Shown one piece after another: positions 5,445-13,343 of a stretch of DNA of 22,961 nucleotides. The notes under the pieces are model-generated. The model searched no databases and was not told the origin of the DNA. It worked only from the letters and a program-made list of their open reading frames with translations. Positions within the stretch are counted from its first letter, which is position 1; each line of letters starts with the position of its first letter. This DNA is from Lachnospiraceae bacterium UBA3386 (GTDB lineage Bacteria > Bacillota > Clostridia > Lachnospirales > Lachnospiraceae). The position numbers were made by a program, and so were the translations under genes. The stretch is from contig DEPS01000080.1 of assembly GCA_002358875.1 (NCBI GenBank), forward strand, positions 1 to 22,961, read 5' to 3'.

Positions 5445-8400
5445 ATGAGAGATTTTTATACAAAGGAAAATATGCAGGGCGAGGCATTCCATGTTCCGGA
5501 TGCCGGGTTGCTTTTTGAACCTTCCGAACTGTCCTTTGATACGGAGACCGATACAGGAAGGGAGGGGATGATCCGGGTCAGACACCGCGCCGGCAAGCCG
5601 GCGCGGGGATATGTGTATCCTTCGGAGCGGTGTATGCGCGGAGTCCGTGAGCAGTTTGCGCCCGGCGCGGACGGAACGGGATTTATCCGCTGGCAGTTTG
5701 ACGCCAGAGGGATCGCCCCCGGAAGGACGATCAGCGGCGCTTTTCGCGTCATATCCCCCTATGGCGAGTACACGATCCCCTATACGGTCAGGATCTCCGG
5801 AAAAGGAGAGATCGCCAGGGAAGACAGCACTGAGACCGGCGGGGAGCAGAACAGCGGTATGCTTCCGGGAGGGGAGCTCCGCTCGAAAAAGGATTTCCTG
5901 GATCTGGCCGAAAGAGATTTTCAGGAAGCTGTGTCGTTTTTCTACAGCGGCCGTTTTCAGAAGATCCTGACAACTGAAGAGGACAGAACCCTGTACAGAG
6001 GGCTCTCCATGCAGGAAGGCAATCTGCAGAATGTGGAGGAATTCCTGATCGCAGCCTGCGGAAGAGAAAAAACCGTTTACGAGCAGGTTGAAAAATCTCT
6101 TTTTTTAAGTCTTAAAGGGCAGGCGGGCAGCGCGGAGGGCCGTCTGGCGGGAAGCCGGGCAGAACGCGCTATTGAAGCCCACAGGCAGAGAGTCAGGAAA
6201 AGCACAATGGGGGACAGCGGGAAGAAGAAAAATGATGCTCCCGCACAGTCCGCACAGGAGGAAGTGGTTTACATTCCTCTTTCTATAAAAAAATACGGGA
6301 CAGGGTCTATTTTACCTGTCATTCGGGCAGAGGGAAGTTTTCTTCCCGCTGCCCCTCTTGGCGTGGAGGAGATCGTTTCAAAGGAGATCCTTTCAAAGGA
6401 GACAGTTTCAAAGGAGAATGCTGCAAAGGGAATTTTTGCAAAAGAGACCGCTGTACCGGAAAATGATTTGACAGAGCCTGCTTCAGAAAGCGCTTTGAAA
6501 TCAAAAACCGGGATGGATGACGCGGAAACAGCCGGCGACAGTCAGACGCAGGGACCTGATCCCGTTACAGAGAAAAAAGCGACAGGGATATACAGGGTCA
6601 GGATACCGGTCAACCGCGCCGCGCTTCATGCGGGGCGGAATTTCGGCAGGATCCTTATCGAAGGTCCCTTCAACGAGGCTGAAGTGCCTGTGGAGATCCA
6701 CTGCCGCAGCACAATGTCGGCTTTCCGCAGAAAGCAGGAAAGGGAGCTGGATCAGCTGCAGCTTCTGCTTATGCGGATGTATGTTGATTTCAGACATGAG
6801 TATGCTTCGGATTTTTTGTCTTCAGGCACTGAACTGAAGCATTCGGCCGACTGGTTTCTGCAGGCCGACCGTCTGATCGATGAGATCTCAGTGCGCAGCC
6901 GCCGTGATCTGGTCCCGCGCCTGTACGGTGTACATCTGCTGATCCTCAGGGGACAGGACGCTGAGGCAGCGCGTGCCCTGGCCAGGATCGCAGTGCGTTA
7001 TGCCGGGCCTGATGCGGCGCAGAATTTCAGCGCCCGTTTTCAGGGAGAGGGAGAAGACGCCTACTGTTACCGGCAGTATCTGTGGGCCCGCTGCCAGATG
7101 GATGATCAGGTGAAAAGAAACCGGATCAGCCGTTTTCTGCGGGGTGTATACCGTCAGACAGGAGACTGGAGGACGGCCTGGATGCTGATGGACCTCTCAG
7201 AGGAATACGCGCCGGGTACGGCCGGAAGGTGGAATTTCCTGCGCCATCAGTTTGAGCGGGGCTGTATCAGTCCGGTGATCCTCCTGGAGGCATGGGAGAT
7301 GGTCCGCCGTGATCCCCGGATCCTTCTGCCCGGCAGCAGCGTGCAGGAGCGCTGGGCAAAGGATGATTTTGGTCTCCATGTGCTCTGGTACGCGGCGAGA
7401 AATAATATCATGACGCCGAAGGCGGCGGAGGTGATGGTTTCTCTTGCAGAGAAAAAGAAGACTTTTTCGCCTCTGCTGTTTAAAGCGCTCCGCGCGGCAT
7501 ACGAAGACTGCGATTTCGGTTCCGGGGGAGCCGGCAAAGCATCCGGCGAAAGGAGCTCTGCCGGACCATCTGATGAAAAGCTCTCTGTAGAATCGACTGA
7601 CGGGGAGCCGATGCCGGACAGCAGGATCAAAAAAGAGCTTCTGCGCGCGGTCTGTATACTTCTAATGCGCAGGCAGGACCTTTCAGAAAAGGCGCACAGA
7701 TGGTATGCGCGGGCTGTCCGGGAAGGCGTTGTCCTGACAAGGCTCGAAGAAAATCTGCGGCTGAGTATGCCTCCGGGCGAATCCGGCTTCCGTCTTCCGG
7801 CAGGATGTAATGCTGTACTCAGGACGACAGCGGGGAGAGCTGTACGGGCTGTCCTGCTTTACGACCGTTTCCGGAACGAGCAGGTCTTTCCTGTCCGGGA
7901 CGGCGTCGCCATCCTTACAGTACACGGAGACGCAAATACTGTTTTTCTGGAGGATGCCCGGGGAAACCGGTACGCAAAAAGCCTCCCTTATACCATCGAT
8001 CTGCAGAAGCAGTCAGAAATACCTTCCGAAAGGGAGGACTATTTTGCCCTGGCGGACCGGATCGGGTTCGGGAACCGGGAAGGCGTTGTCCTTGCCCAGT
8101 CTCCGCCCGAGAGGTACGAGGCTGCCGGAAGGCTCCTTGACAGCGGTCTCCTTACAGGAAGAGCCCGCACGGAGCTTTTGCTTGTGTGCCTCGACGACAG
8201 TGAAAATATGCTCACCGGCCCGGAGCTTTTACAGACCCGCCGGTTCTTTCTCTCCAAAGCCAACCCTCTGCAGTGTACGCAGAGAGAGCGCGCTCTGCTT
8301 CTGGAATATCTTGTGAAAGCGCAGGAATATGAAAAGGCTCTTCAATGGGTGCTTTCCCACGGGACACAGGAGATAAGCCACGAGCTTCTTGCGCGGATCT

Positions 8401-9386
8401 GTATGGGATTTTCGTGGGAGAACTGTGCCCAGTGGGTGCAGTTGGCTGTAGTCCCCCTTGGCTATGAGGCTTTCCTGCGCGGAAACCTCCAAAGCGGGCT
8501 TTTGAACAACCTGGCTGAGTTTTTCCAGGGAACAGCACAGGAAATGCTCAGGCTCCGCAAAGCGTTCACAGATAAGGGGCTTTCCACGACAGGGCTTGAC
8601 AAAAGGATCATCAGGCAGGCTCTGTACAGCGGAAAAATGCTTCAGGACCATGCCCGGGTCATTGTCAGCGCCGGAAAAAAACTCGAGGAAGTATTTCTTC
8701 CGGCTGTCGCCCGGTACGCGGACTTTGCTTTTTCCGAGGGACTCGCGATGGGAAACAGGATGACGGATCTGATCACCGGACTGATCACACAGCCGGAAAC
8801 CGTTTTGGGTCCGGTCCCCGATATATGTATGATCGCCTGCCTTAAGGAGCTTTCCATGCGGCACGGGGAAATTTCGGAAAGGGACAGGTCGGCTGCAGCT
8901 GCGAGTCTGACGGCTCTGCTGTCAAAGGGAATCATTTTCCCCTTCTACAGACAGTTCCCCGGTCTGGATGACAGGCTGGATCTCTACGCGGAGGAGACGC
9001 TTGTACAGTATCACCCCGCAAAACCTGATGACGGGGCGGGAAGAACGATCGTCTTCCACTATGCGGATTCCAGAAGGGGAGAGACAGGAAGCTTCCGCTC
9101 CCGCCGGATGAAGGAAATGTACAGGGATTTCTTTGTTTCCGGCTTCCTTCTCTTTTACGGAGAACAGATGCGCTACTATATCACTGACGACGAGGCACAA
9201 AAGCATGTCGTGCAGAGCGGCGTCATCGGGCAGGATGCGAGGATTCTGGAAAACTGTTCGGGCCGGTTCGGTCTCATAAACGAGGTGACCCGGGCGGCAG
9301 CACTTCGCGAGTACGATGAGGCCCTGTCGCTTCTTACGGGTTATTACCGCAGAAGCTATCTGGAAAACGAGCTTTTCCGGCGGTAA
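5445..9386 (+). CDS. DUF5717-family giant protein, 1313 aa, beta domains plus alpha-solenoid
   Basis: I recognise this as a DUF5717 family protein of Clostridia; function unknown. Residues ~20-125 look like an Ig-like beta domain (GLLFEPSELSF ... GAFRVISPYGEYTIPYTVRI), a second similar stretch lies at ~378-423 (GIYRVRIPVNRAALHAGRNF ... VEIHC), and a third beta-rich part at ~776-855. Residues ~430-775 and ~860-1180 are helical and solenoid-like. The last ~130 residues contain strands (RTIVFHYAD; MRYYITDD). No signal or membrane segment: cytoplasmic. A 15-bp repeat encodes SKExx units near residues 310-334. Start 5445 has a weak ribosome site; ATG 5472 after AAAGGA is an alternative. It is 40 nt after htpG with no terminator between, so it is very probably co-transcribed. 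A scaffold or client-binding role is inference. Confidence 0.8.
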   Translation: MRDFYTKENMQGEAFHVPDAGLLFEPSELSFDTETDTGREGMIRVRHRAGKPARGYVYPSERCMRGVREQFAPGADGTGFIRWQFDARGIAPGRTISGAFRVISPYGEYTIPYTVRISGKGEIAREDSTETGGEQNSGMLPGGELRSKKDFLDLAERDFQEAVSFFYSGRFQKILTTEEDRTLYRGLSMQEGNLQNVEEFLIAACGREKTVYEQVEKSLFLSLKGQAGSAEGRLAGSRAERAIEAHRQRVRKSTMGDSGKKKNDAPAQSAQEEVVYIPLSIKKYGTGSILPVIRAEGSFLPAAPLGVEEIVSKEILSKETVSKENAAKGIFAKETAVPENDLTEPASESALKSKTGMDDAETAGDSQTQGPDPVTEKKATGIYRVRIPVNRAALHAGRNFGRILIEGPFNEAEVPVEIHCRSTMSAFRRKQERELDQLQLLLMRMYVDFRHEYASDFLSSGTELKHSADWFLQADRLIDEISVRSRRDLVPRLYGVHLLILRGQDAEAARALARIAVRYAGPDAAQNFSARFQGEGEDAYCYRQYLWARCQMDDQVKRNRISRFLRGVYRQTGDWRTAWMLMDLSEEYAPGTAGRWNFLRHQFERGCISPVILLEAWEMVRRDPRILLPGSSVQERWAKDDFGLHVLWYAARNNIMTPKAAEVMVSLAEKKKTFSPLLFKALRAAYEDCDFGSGGAGKASGERSSAGPSDEKLSVESTDGEPMPDSRIKKELLRAVCILLMRRQDLSEKAHRWYARAVREGVVLTRLEENLRLSMPPGESGFRLPAGCNAVLRTTAGRAVRAVLLYDRFRNEQVFPVRDGVAILTVHGDANTVFLEDARGNRYAKSLPYTIDLQKQSEIPSEREDYFALADRIGFGNREGVVLAQSPPERYEAAGRLLDSGLLTGRARTELLLVCLDDSENMLTGPELLQTRRFFLSKANPLQCTQRERALLLEYLVKAQEYEKALQWVLSHGTQEISHELLARICMGFSWENCAQWVQLAVVPLGYEAFLRGNLQSGLLNNLAEFFQGTAQEMLRLRKAFTDKGLSTTGLDKRIIRQALYSGKMLQDHARVIVSAGKKLEEVFLPAVARYADFAFSEGLAMGNRMTDLITGLITQPETVLGPVPDICMIACLKELSMRHGEISERDRSAAAASLTALLSKGIIFPFYRQFPGLDDRLDLYAEETLVQYHPAKPDDGAGRTIVFHYADSRRGETGSFRSRRMKEMYRDFFVSGFLLFYGEQMRYYITDDEAQKHVVQSGVIGQDARILENCSGRFGLINEVTRAAALREYDEALSLLTGYYRRSYLENELFRR
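6373..6447 (+). repeat. 15-bp tandem repeat inside the DUF5717 gene
   Basis: The core TTTCAAAGGAGA starts at 6376, 6391 and 6406, with two decayed copies (TGCAAAGGGA, TGCAAAAGAGA) after it. Each unit encodes SKE plus two variable residues, in a low-complexity linker between the first two beta domains. Confidence 0.65.
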
Positions 9387-9399
9387 AGAAGGGCTCGGG

Positions 9400-9421
9400 A
9401 TGCCGCACTGACGTGCGGCAT
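9400..9421 (+). other. Intra-operon RNA hairpin without T-tract, abutting the next ribosome site
   Basis: ATGCCGCAC (9400-9408), loop TGAC, GTGCGGCAT (9413-9421): a perfect 9-bp stem. GGGAG, the ribosome site of the DUF5716 gene, starts at the next base (9422). No run of T follows, so it is not an intrinsic terminator. Could protect or process the mRNA or modulate translation. Confidence 0.65.
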
Positions 9422-9432
9422 GGGAGATAAAT

Positions 9433-10746
9433 ATGATTATTTCGAAATCACCTGCAGGAAAATACATGCTGGGGATCGATCTCACAGATGATTTCTGCCA
9501 GATTTCTTATTTATATAATAAGCGCGCCAGGTTCGGACGGGGCTTTGTCAACGCGGCGACGGGCGGTGTCCTGCGGGAACCCGAGACATGGTCCAGGGTT
9601 CCCGGGCAGGAGATATATGATATCCCGGTCGCCCTGTGCAGGCTGGACGGTTCCGCGACATGGCTGGCCGGACAGGAGGCGGTTGATGCTGCTTTGGCCG
9701 GTGAGGGGACAGCGGTGAAAGGGCTTTTACAGAAGGCTCTGGACGATGTTTCTGTCAAAGTTGACGGAGAAGAGTACAGCTCAGGGGCGCTTCTTGCTTT
9801 GTTTCTGAGAAGATGTCTTGGAATGCTCGAGCCCCGGATCGCCCCTGAACAGATCGCGGTGATAGCCTTTACTTCTCCCGAAATGGATTATGAGACGGAA
9901 CAGGTCCTGCTCCGCGCTTTCGGGCGTCTGGAGCTTGGAACACAGGAGGTGATCTGCGAGAGCCATCTTGAATCCTTCTACAGCTATATGCTCATGCAGG
10001 ATGCGGAGCAGCGCAGAACCGGCATGCTTTTGTGCGAATATGGAGAGGACGGGACGCTTGATTTTTCATCGCTGATGTACAACCGGCGCACGAGCCCGGT
10101 CGTCTACTGGGCTCAGACTCAGAGGTACAGGATCGATCCTGGCCTCAAAGGCCCAGCCAGGGACAGAGCCTTTCTGGAGACGGCCCGGGAGATCCTTCAG
10201 ACGAAGGAGGCTTCAAGCGTTTATCTGACCGGAGCCGGATTCGAGGGAGGCTGGCTGAAGGAAGCTGCCGCATTTCTGTGCAGGGGCAGGCGGGTGTTCA
10301 TGGGCGAAAACCTGTTTTCCAAAGGGGCGGCCTACAGCGCTCTCTACAGTGTTGACAGACCTTCCGAGATCCAGGAAAGTATTTTTCTTGCAAAGGATGC
10401 GCTTCGTTCAAATATCGGGATTGAAGTCCTGCTCAGGGAACAGACGGGCTATCACGTCCTTCTTGACGCGGGGACCAGATGGTACAATGCGGAGGTCGAA
10501 GAGGATTTTATTCTGGAGAACGGGAAAGAATTCTGCCTTGTACAGACACCCGTGACCGGAGGGGATAAAAAGATCCTGACCGTCAGCCTCGACGGCCTTC
10601 CGGACAGGCCTGAGAGGACGACCCGCCTGAGAGTGCTTCTGACTATGCCTTCGGCGGGGATCCTCCGCGTCCGGATCACCGATCTCGGCTTCGGAGAAAT
10701 CTTTCCGTCAGGAGGGGCGTACTGGGAGCAATCCTTCCGGGTATAG
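9433..10746 (+). CDS. DUF5716-family protein, divergent Hsp70/actin-fold ATPase-like, 437 aa
   Basis: Recognised as the DUF5716 family. Its motifs follow the order of an Hsp70: LGIDLTDDFCQISY (13-26) as phosphate-1; a helix SSGALLALFLRRCLGMLEPR (116-135); IAVIAFTSPEMDYETEQVLL (141-160), the position of 'ITVPAYF...QR'; ESHLESFYSYML (176-187), the connect helix; LLCEYGEDGTLDFSSL (199-214), phosphate-2; SVYLTGAGFEGGWL (262-275), adenosine motif; SKGAAYSAL (296-304). After ~325 a beta-rich segment with PSAGILRVRITDLGFGE (406-422) resembles the Hsp70 substrate domain strands; no helical lid remains. Phosphate-2 lacks the usual DxGGGT glycines, so ATPase activity is uncertain. Start ATG 9433 has GGGAG at 9422-9426. 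It sits between DUF5717 (46-nt gap) and a TPR-like gene. A chaperone role is inference. Confidence 0.8.
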   Translation: MIISKSPAGKYMLGIDLTDDFCQISYLYNKRARFGRGFVNAATGGVLREPETWSRVPGQEIYDIPVALCRLDGSATWLAGQEAVDAALAGEGTAVKGLLQKALDDVSVKVDGEEYSSGALLALFLRRCLGMLEPRIAPEQIAVIAFTSPEMDYETEQVLLRAFGRLELGTQEVICESHLESFYSYMLMQDAEQRRTGMLLCEYGEDGTLDFSSLMYNRRTSPVVYWAQTQRYRIDPGLKGPARDRAFLETAREILQTKEASSVYLTGAGFEGGWLKEAAAFLCRGRRVFMGENLFSKGAAYSALYSVDRPSEIQESIFLAKDALRSNIGIEVLLREQTGYHVLLDAGTRWYNAEVEEDFILENGKEFCLVQTPVTGGDKKILTVSLDGLPDRPERTTRLRVLLTMPSAGILRVRITDLGFGEIFPSGGAYWEQSFRV

Positions 10747-10775
10747 AAGAAAGGATATTAAGAAAAAATTGTTCC

Positions 10776-10801
10776 GAACACGCCCTCGAAAGGGCGTGTT
10801 C
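10776..10801. other. Second intra-operon hairpin, 11-bp stem with CGAA loop
   Basis: GAACACGCCCT (10776-10786), loop CGAA, AGGGCGTGTTC (10791-10801). No T-run follows on the plus strand, so termination before the next gene is unlikely. On the minus strand a T-rich run follows after a few bases, but no minus-strand gene needs it. It occupies the 84-nt gap before the TPR-like gene. Confidence 0.6.
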
Positions 10802-10830
10802 AGTAACAATATAAGCGGGGAAGTATTCAG

Positions 10831-11670
10831 ATGGGCAGGATATTGACTGTGGCGGGAAAGCTCGCGCAGACACCATACAGAATCAGGAAGATCGAGAGAA
10901 ATGTATACTCCGCGGAGGAGCTTTGCTATTCTCTGGCGCAGTGCGCGGATTTTATGGATGAGGAGATCATGGATCCCTCCCTTGTGCAGTGGCTCTCGGA
11001 ATCCTGCGGTATGCACGAACTGGCCAGGCTCCTTCAGGCCCAGCTGCGTGGACGGCATACTCCAAAGGAATTTGTCGGGACGATCCTCAGGGAATGTGCC
11101 TTCCTTCCGGCAGGGGAAACGGCCAGGGTCCTGAACCGCATGGAAGAGGGCAGGGGGATAAAGTCGATCACCAAGGACCTGTCCAGCGCCCAGAACCTGG
11201 CGGGAAAAGGGCTGATGCGCCAGGCACAGAACACTTATACGGAGCTGCTTGACAGGCTGCCTGACATGGAGCGGGGCACGCGGGCTCAGATCTGGAGGGA
11301 AAAGGGACTGCATTACGCGGACAGCTTTCTTTTCGAGAGGGCGGCTGACTGCTTCAAAAGGGCATGGGAACTGTCACCTGTTCCGGATCATGCCTTCTGG
11401 TATGTCGCGTCTTTATATATGTATATGGACGGGGAGGATTACAGAAGCTTTCTTGAGGAGCATCCGGAGTTTTATGAGAGCGCCTATCAGGTGGAGCAGC
11501 GCGCGTCCAAAGCGGACAGCCGGTTTAAATCCGGCAGCGAAAGCCGTCAGCTTCGCAGGCTGAAGCAGCTGCGCAGGGAGAACCATGAAGACGCGTTCTC
11601 CTCACGGCTCGGCCATACTCTGAAGGGGATGCAGGAGGATTACAGGCAGAGAGTGACCTCTTCTGTCTGA
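10831..11670 (+). CDS. Tetratricopeptide-like helical protein, 279 aa, last gene of the htpG operon
   Basis: The N-terminal part (IERNVYSAEELCYSLAQCADFMDEEIM, ~21-47) is a motif I recall from Lachnospiraceae proteins found near DUF5716/5717 genes. TPR-like helix pairs are visible at ~119-145 (AGKGLMRQAQNTYTELLDRLP) and ~151-182 (RAQIWREKGLHYADSFLFER then AADCFKRAWELSP), with part of a third at ~186-215. The C-terminal ~55 residues are basic and polar (RQLRRLKQLRREN), possibly extended. No signal peptide or membrane segment. It starts 84 nt after DUF5716, past a hairpin, and the run ends at the terminator 11710-11752. In eukaryotes TPR proteins bridge Hsp70 and Hsp90; a similar adaptor role here is only suggested by context, since this HtpG has no EEVD tail. 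Confidence 0.75.
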   Translation: MGRILTVAGKLAQTPYRIRKIERNVYSAEELCYSLAQCADFMDEEIMDPSLVQWLSESCGMHELARLLQAQLRGRHTPKEFVGTILRECAFLPAGETARVLNRMEEGRGIKSITKDLSSAQNLAGKGLMRQAQNTYTELLDRLPDMERGTRAQIWREKGLHYADSFLFERAADCFKRAWELSPVPDHAFWYVASLYMYMDGEDYRSFLEEHPEFYESAYQVEQRASKADSRFKSGSESRQLRRLKQLRRENHEDAFSSRLGHTLKGMQEDYRQRVTSSV

Positions 11671-11709
11671 TAATTTGTTCTTTTTTGATCGTTTTTTATT
11701 GACGTAAAG

Positions 11710-11752
11710 GCTCCCGGGGTATATTCTTCTTTGTTGTTACCGGGAGCTTTTT
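11710..11752 (+). terminator. Intrinsic terminator of the htpG operon
   Basis: GCTCCCGG (11710-11717) pairs with CCGGGAGC (11740-11747), followed by TTTTTG and more T-rich sequence; the AAA before the stem can pair with the first T's. It lies 40 nt after the TPR-like gene stop and before purB. Confidence 0.88.
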
Positions 11753-11824
11753 GTTGTTTTCGGAATGTTACAGCAGTTGGTTAAGCGGCAGGATCATTCT
11801 GTTTTTATTTTCAGGGAGAAAAAC

Positions 11825-13258
11825 ATGGCGACAGACAGTTATACAAGCCCGTTTTCGGAGCGGTACGCGAGCAAGGAAATGCAGTATATTTTCTCACAGG
11901 ACATGAAGTTCCGCACCTGGAGAAGGCTGTGGATCGCTCTTGCGGAAATTGAGAAGGAGCTCGGGCTTCCGATCACAGATGAGCAGATCGCACAGATGAA
12001 GGAGCATGCTCAGGATATTAATTATGAAGAAGCCCGCGCGCGGGAGAAGGTGGTTCGTCATGACGTTATGAGCCATGTCTATGCCTACGGGCTGCAGTGC
12101 CCCTTAGCCAAAGGAATCATCCATCTTGGCGCCACGAGCTGCTATGTCGGGGATAACACGGACATCATCATCATGCGTGAGGCACTGGTGCTTGTCCGCA
12201 GGAAACTTATCAATGTCCTTGCAAAGCTTGCGGCTTTTGCGGAGGAATACAAGGCCCTTCCGACGCTGGGCTTTACTCATTTCCAGCCGGCTCAGCCGAC
12301 AACAGTCGGAAAGCGCGCGACACTGTGGATGCAGGAATTCGAGCTTGCCCTTGGTGAGATCGAGCATGCGGCGGGGAGCCTGAAGCTTCTTGGAAGCAAG
12401 GGCACGACCGGCACCCAGGCATCTTTTCTGGAGCTTTTCGACGGGGATCTTGACAAGGTGGAACGTCTGGATCCCATGCTGGCCGAAAAAATGGGCTTTG
12501 ACAGCTGTTTTGCCGTCTCCGGACAGACCTACCCCAGGCTCCTGGACACGATCGTCGTGAACGCCCTGGCCATCACGGCTTCCGCGGCCATGAAAATGGC
12601 GACGGACATCCGCATCCTTCAGCACTTAAAGGAGGTGGAGGAACCTTTTGAGAAGACCCAGATCGGTTCCTCGGCAATGGCCTACAAGCGTAATCCCATG
12701 CGCAGCGAGCGCATCTGCTCCCTCGCCCGCTATGTGATGGCGGATGTGCTCAATCCGGCCGTGACGGCGGGTACCCAGTGGTTTGAGCGGACTCTGGATG
12801 ATTCCGCCAACAAGCGGATCTCCATTCCGGAGGGCTTCCTCGCTGTGGACGGCATTCTGGATCTGTGCCTCAACGTCACAGACGGACTGAAGGTCTACCC
12901 CAGGGTCATTGAGAAACGTCTGCGCGCAGAGCTCCCCTTTATGGCTACAGAAAATATCATGATGGACGCCGTCAAGGCGGGAGGTGACCGCCAGGAGCTC
13001 CACGAACGTATCCGCACCCTGTCCATGGAAGCGGGCCGGCGCGTCAAGGAAGAGGGGCTTGACAACAATCTCCTCGAGCTCATCGCTCAGGATCCCGCCT
13101 TTGGCATGACCCTTGAGGATCTCGAAAAGACAATGGATCCCGCCCGCTATATCGGCTGCGCCCCGCGTCAGGTTGAGCGCTACCTTGAAAGAGTAATCCG
13201 TCCGATTCTTGAAAAGAACCGCGATATTCTGGGTGTGCAGGCAGTGATAAATGTTTGA
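11825..13258 (+). CDS. purB: Adenylosuccinate lyase (PurB), 477 aa
   Basis: Cleaves SAICAR to AICAR in IMP synthesis and adenylosuccinate to AMP, releasing fumarate each time. Fumarase/aspartase superfamily: LGATSCYVGDNTD is the first conserved block, TLGFTHFQPAQPTTVGKR carries the catalytic His region, and GSSAMAYKRNPMRSER (from residue 281) is the signature loop. Length fits the longer PurB type. ATG 11825 is chosen because AGGGAG lies at 11813-11818; an upstream ATG at 11765 would add 20 unrelated residues and lies at the end of the terminator region. No clear promoter or purine riboswitch was seen in the 72 nt upstream. It is followed by purA, so the pair supplies AMP from IMP. Confidence 0.95.
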   Translation: MATDSYTSPFSERYASKEMQYIFSQDMKFRTWRRLWIALAEIEKELGLPITDEQIAQMKEHAQDINYEEARAREKVVRHDVMSHVYAYGLQCPLAKGIIHLGATSCYVGDNTDIIIMREALVLVRRKLINVLAKLAAFAEEYKALPTLGFTHFQPAQPTTVGKRATLWMQEFELALGEIEHAAGSLKLLGSKGTTGTQASFLELFDGDLDKVERLDPMLAEKMGFDSCFAVSGQTYPRLLDTIVVNALAITASAAMKMATDIRILQHLKEVEEPFEKTQIGSSAMAYKRNPMRSERICSLARYVMADVLNPAVTAGTQWFERTLDDSANKRISIPEGFLAVDGILDLCLNVTDGLKVYPRVIEKRLRAELPFMATENIMMDAVKAGGDRQELHERIRTLSMEAGRRVKEEGLDNNLLELIAQDPAFGMTLEDLEKTMDPARYIGCAPRQVERYLERVIRPILEKNRDILGVQAVINV

Positions 13259-13343
13259 CGAAAAGCCGGTAACCGGGGTATGAAGCCATTTACCCGTATG
13301 TTCCGGATCATTGAGAAAACACGCTCTCGGAGGAATTTGTGTT

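Noticed and set aside
10771..10805. Hairpin as terminator between DUF5716 and the TPR-like gene
   Set aside because: No T-tract on the plus strand; the next gene is in the same orientation and a good terminator occurs later at 11710-11752.
13255..13284. Promoter for purA alone (TTGACG-18-TATGAA)
   Set aside because: Weak and overlapping the purB stop; noted in the purA entry but not strong enough to list as its own feature.
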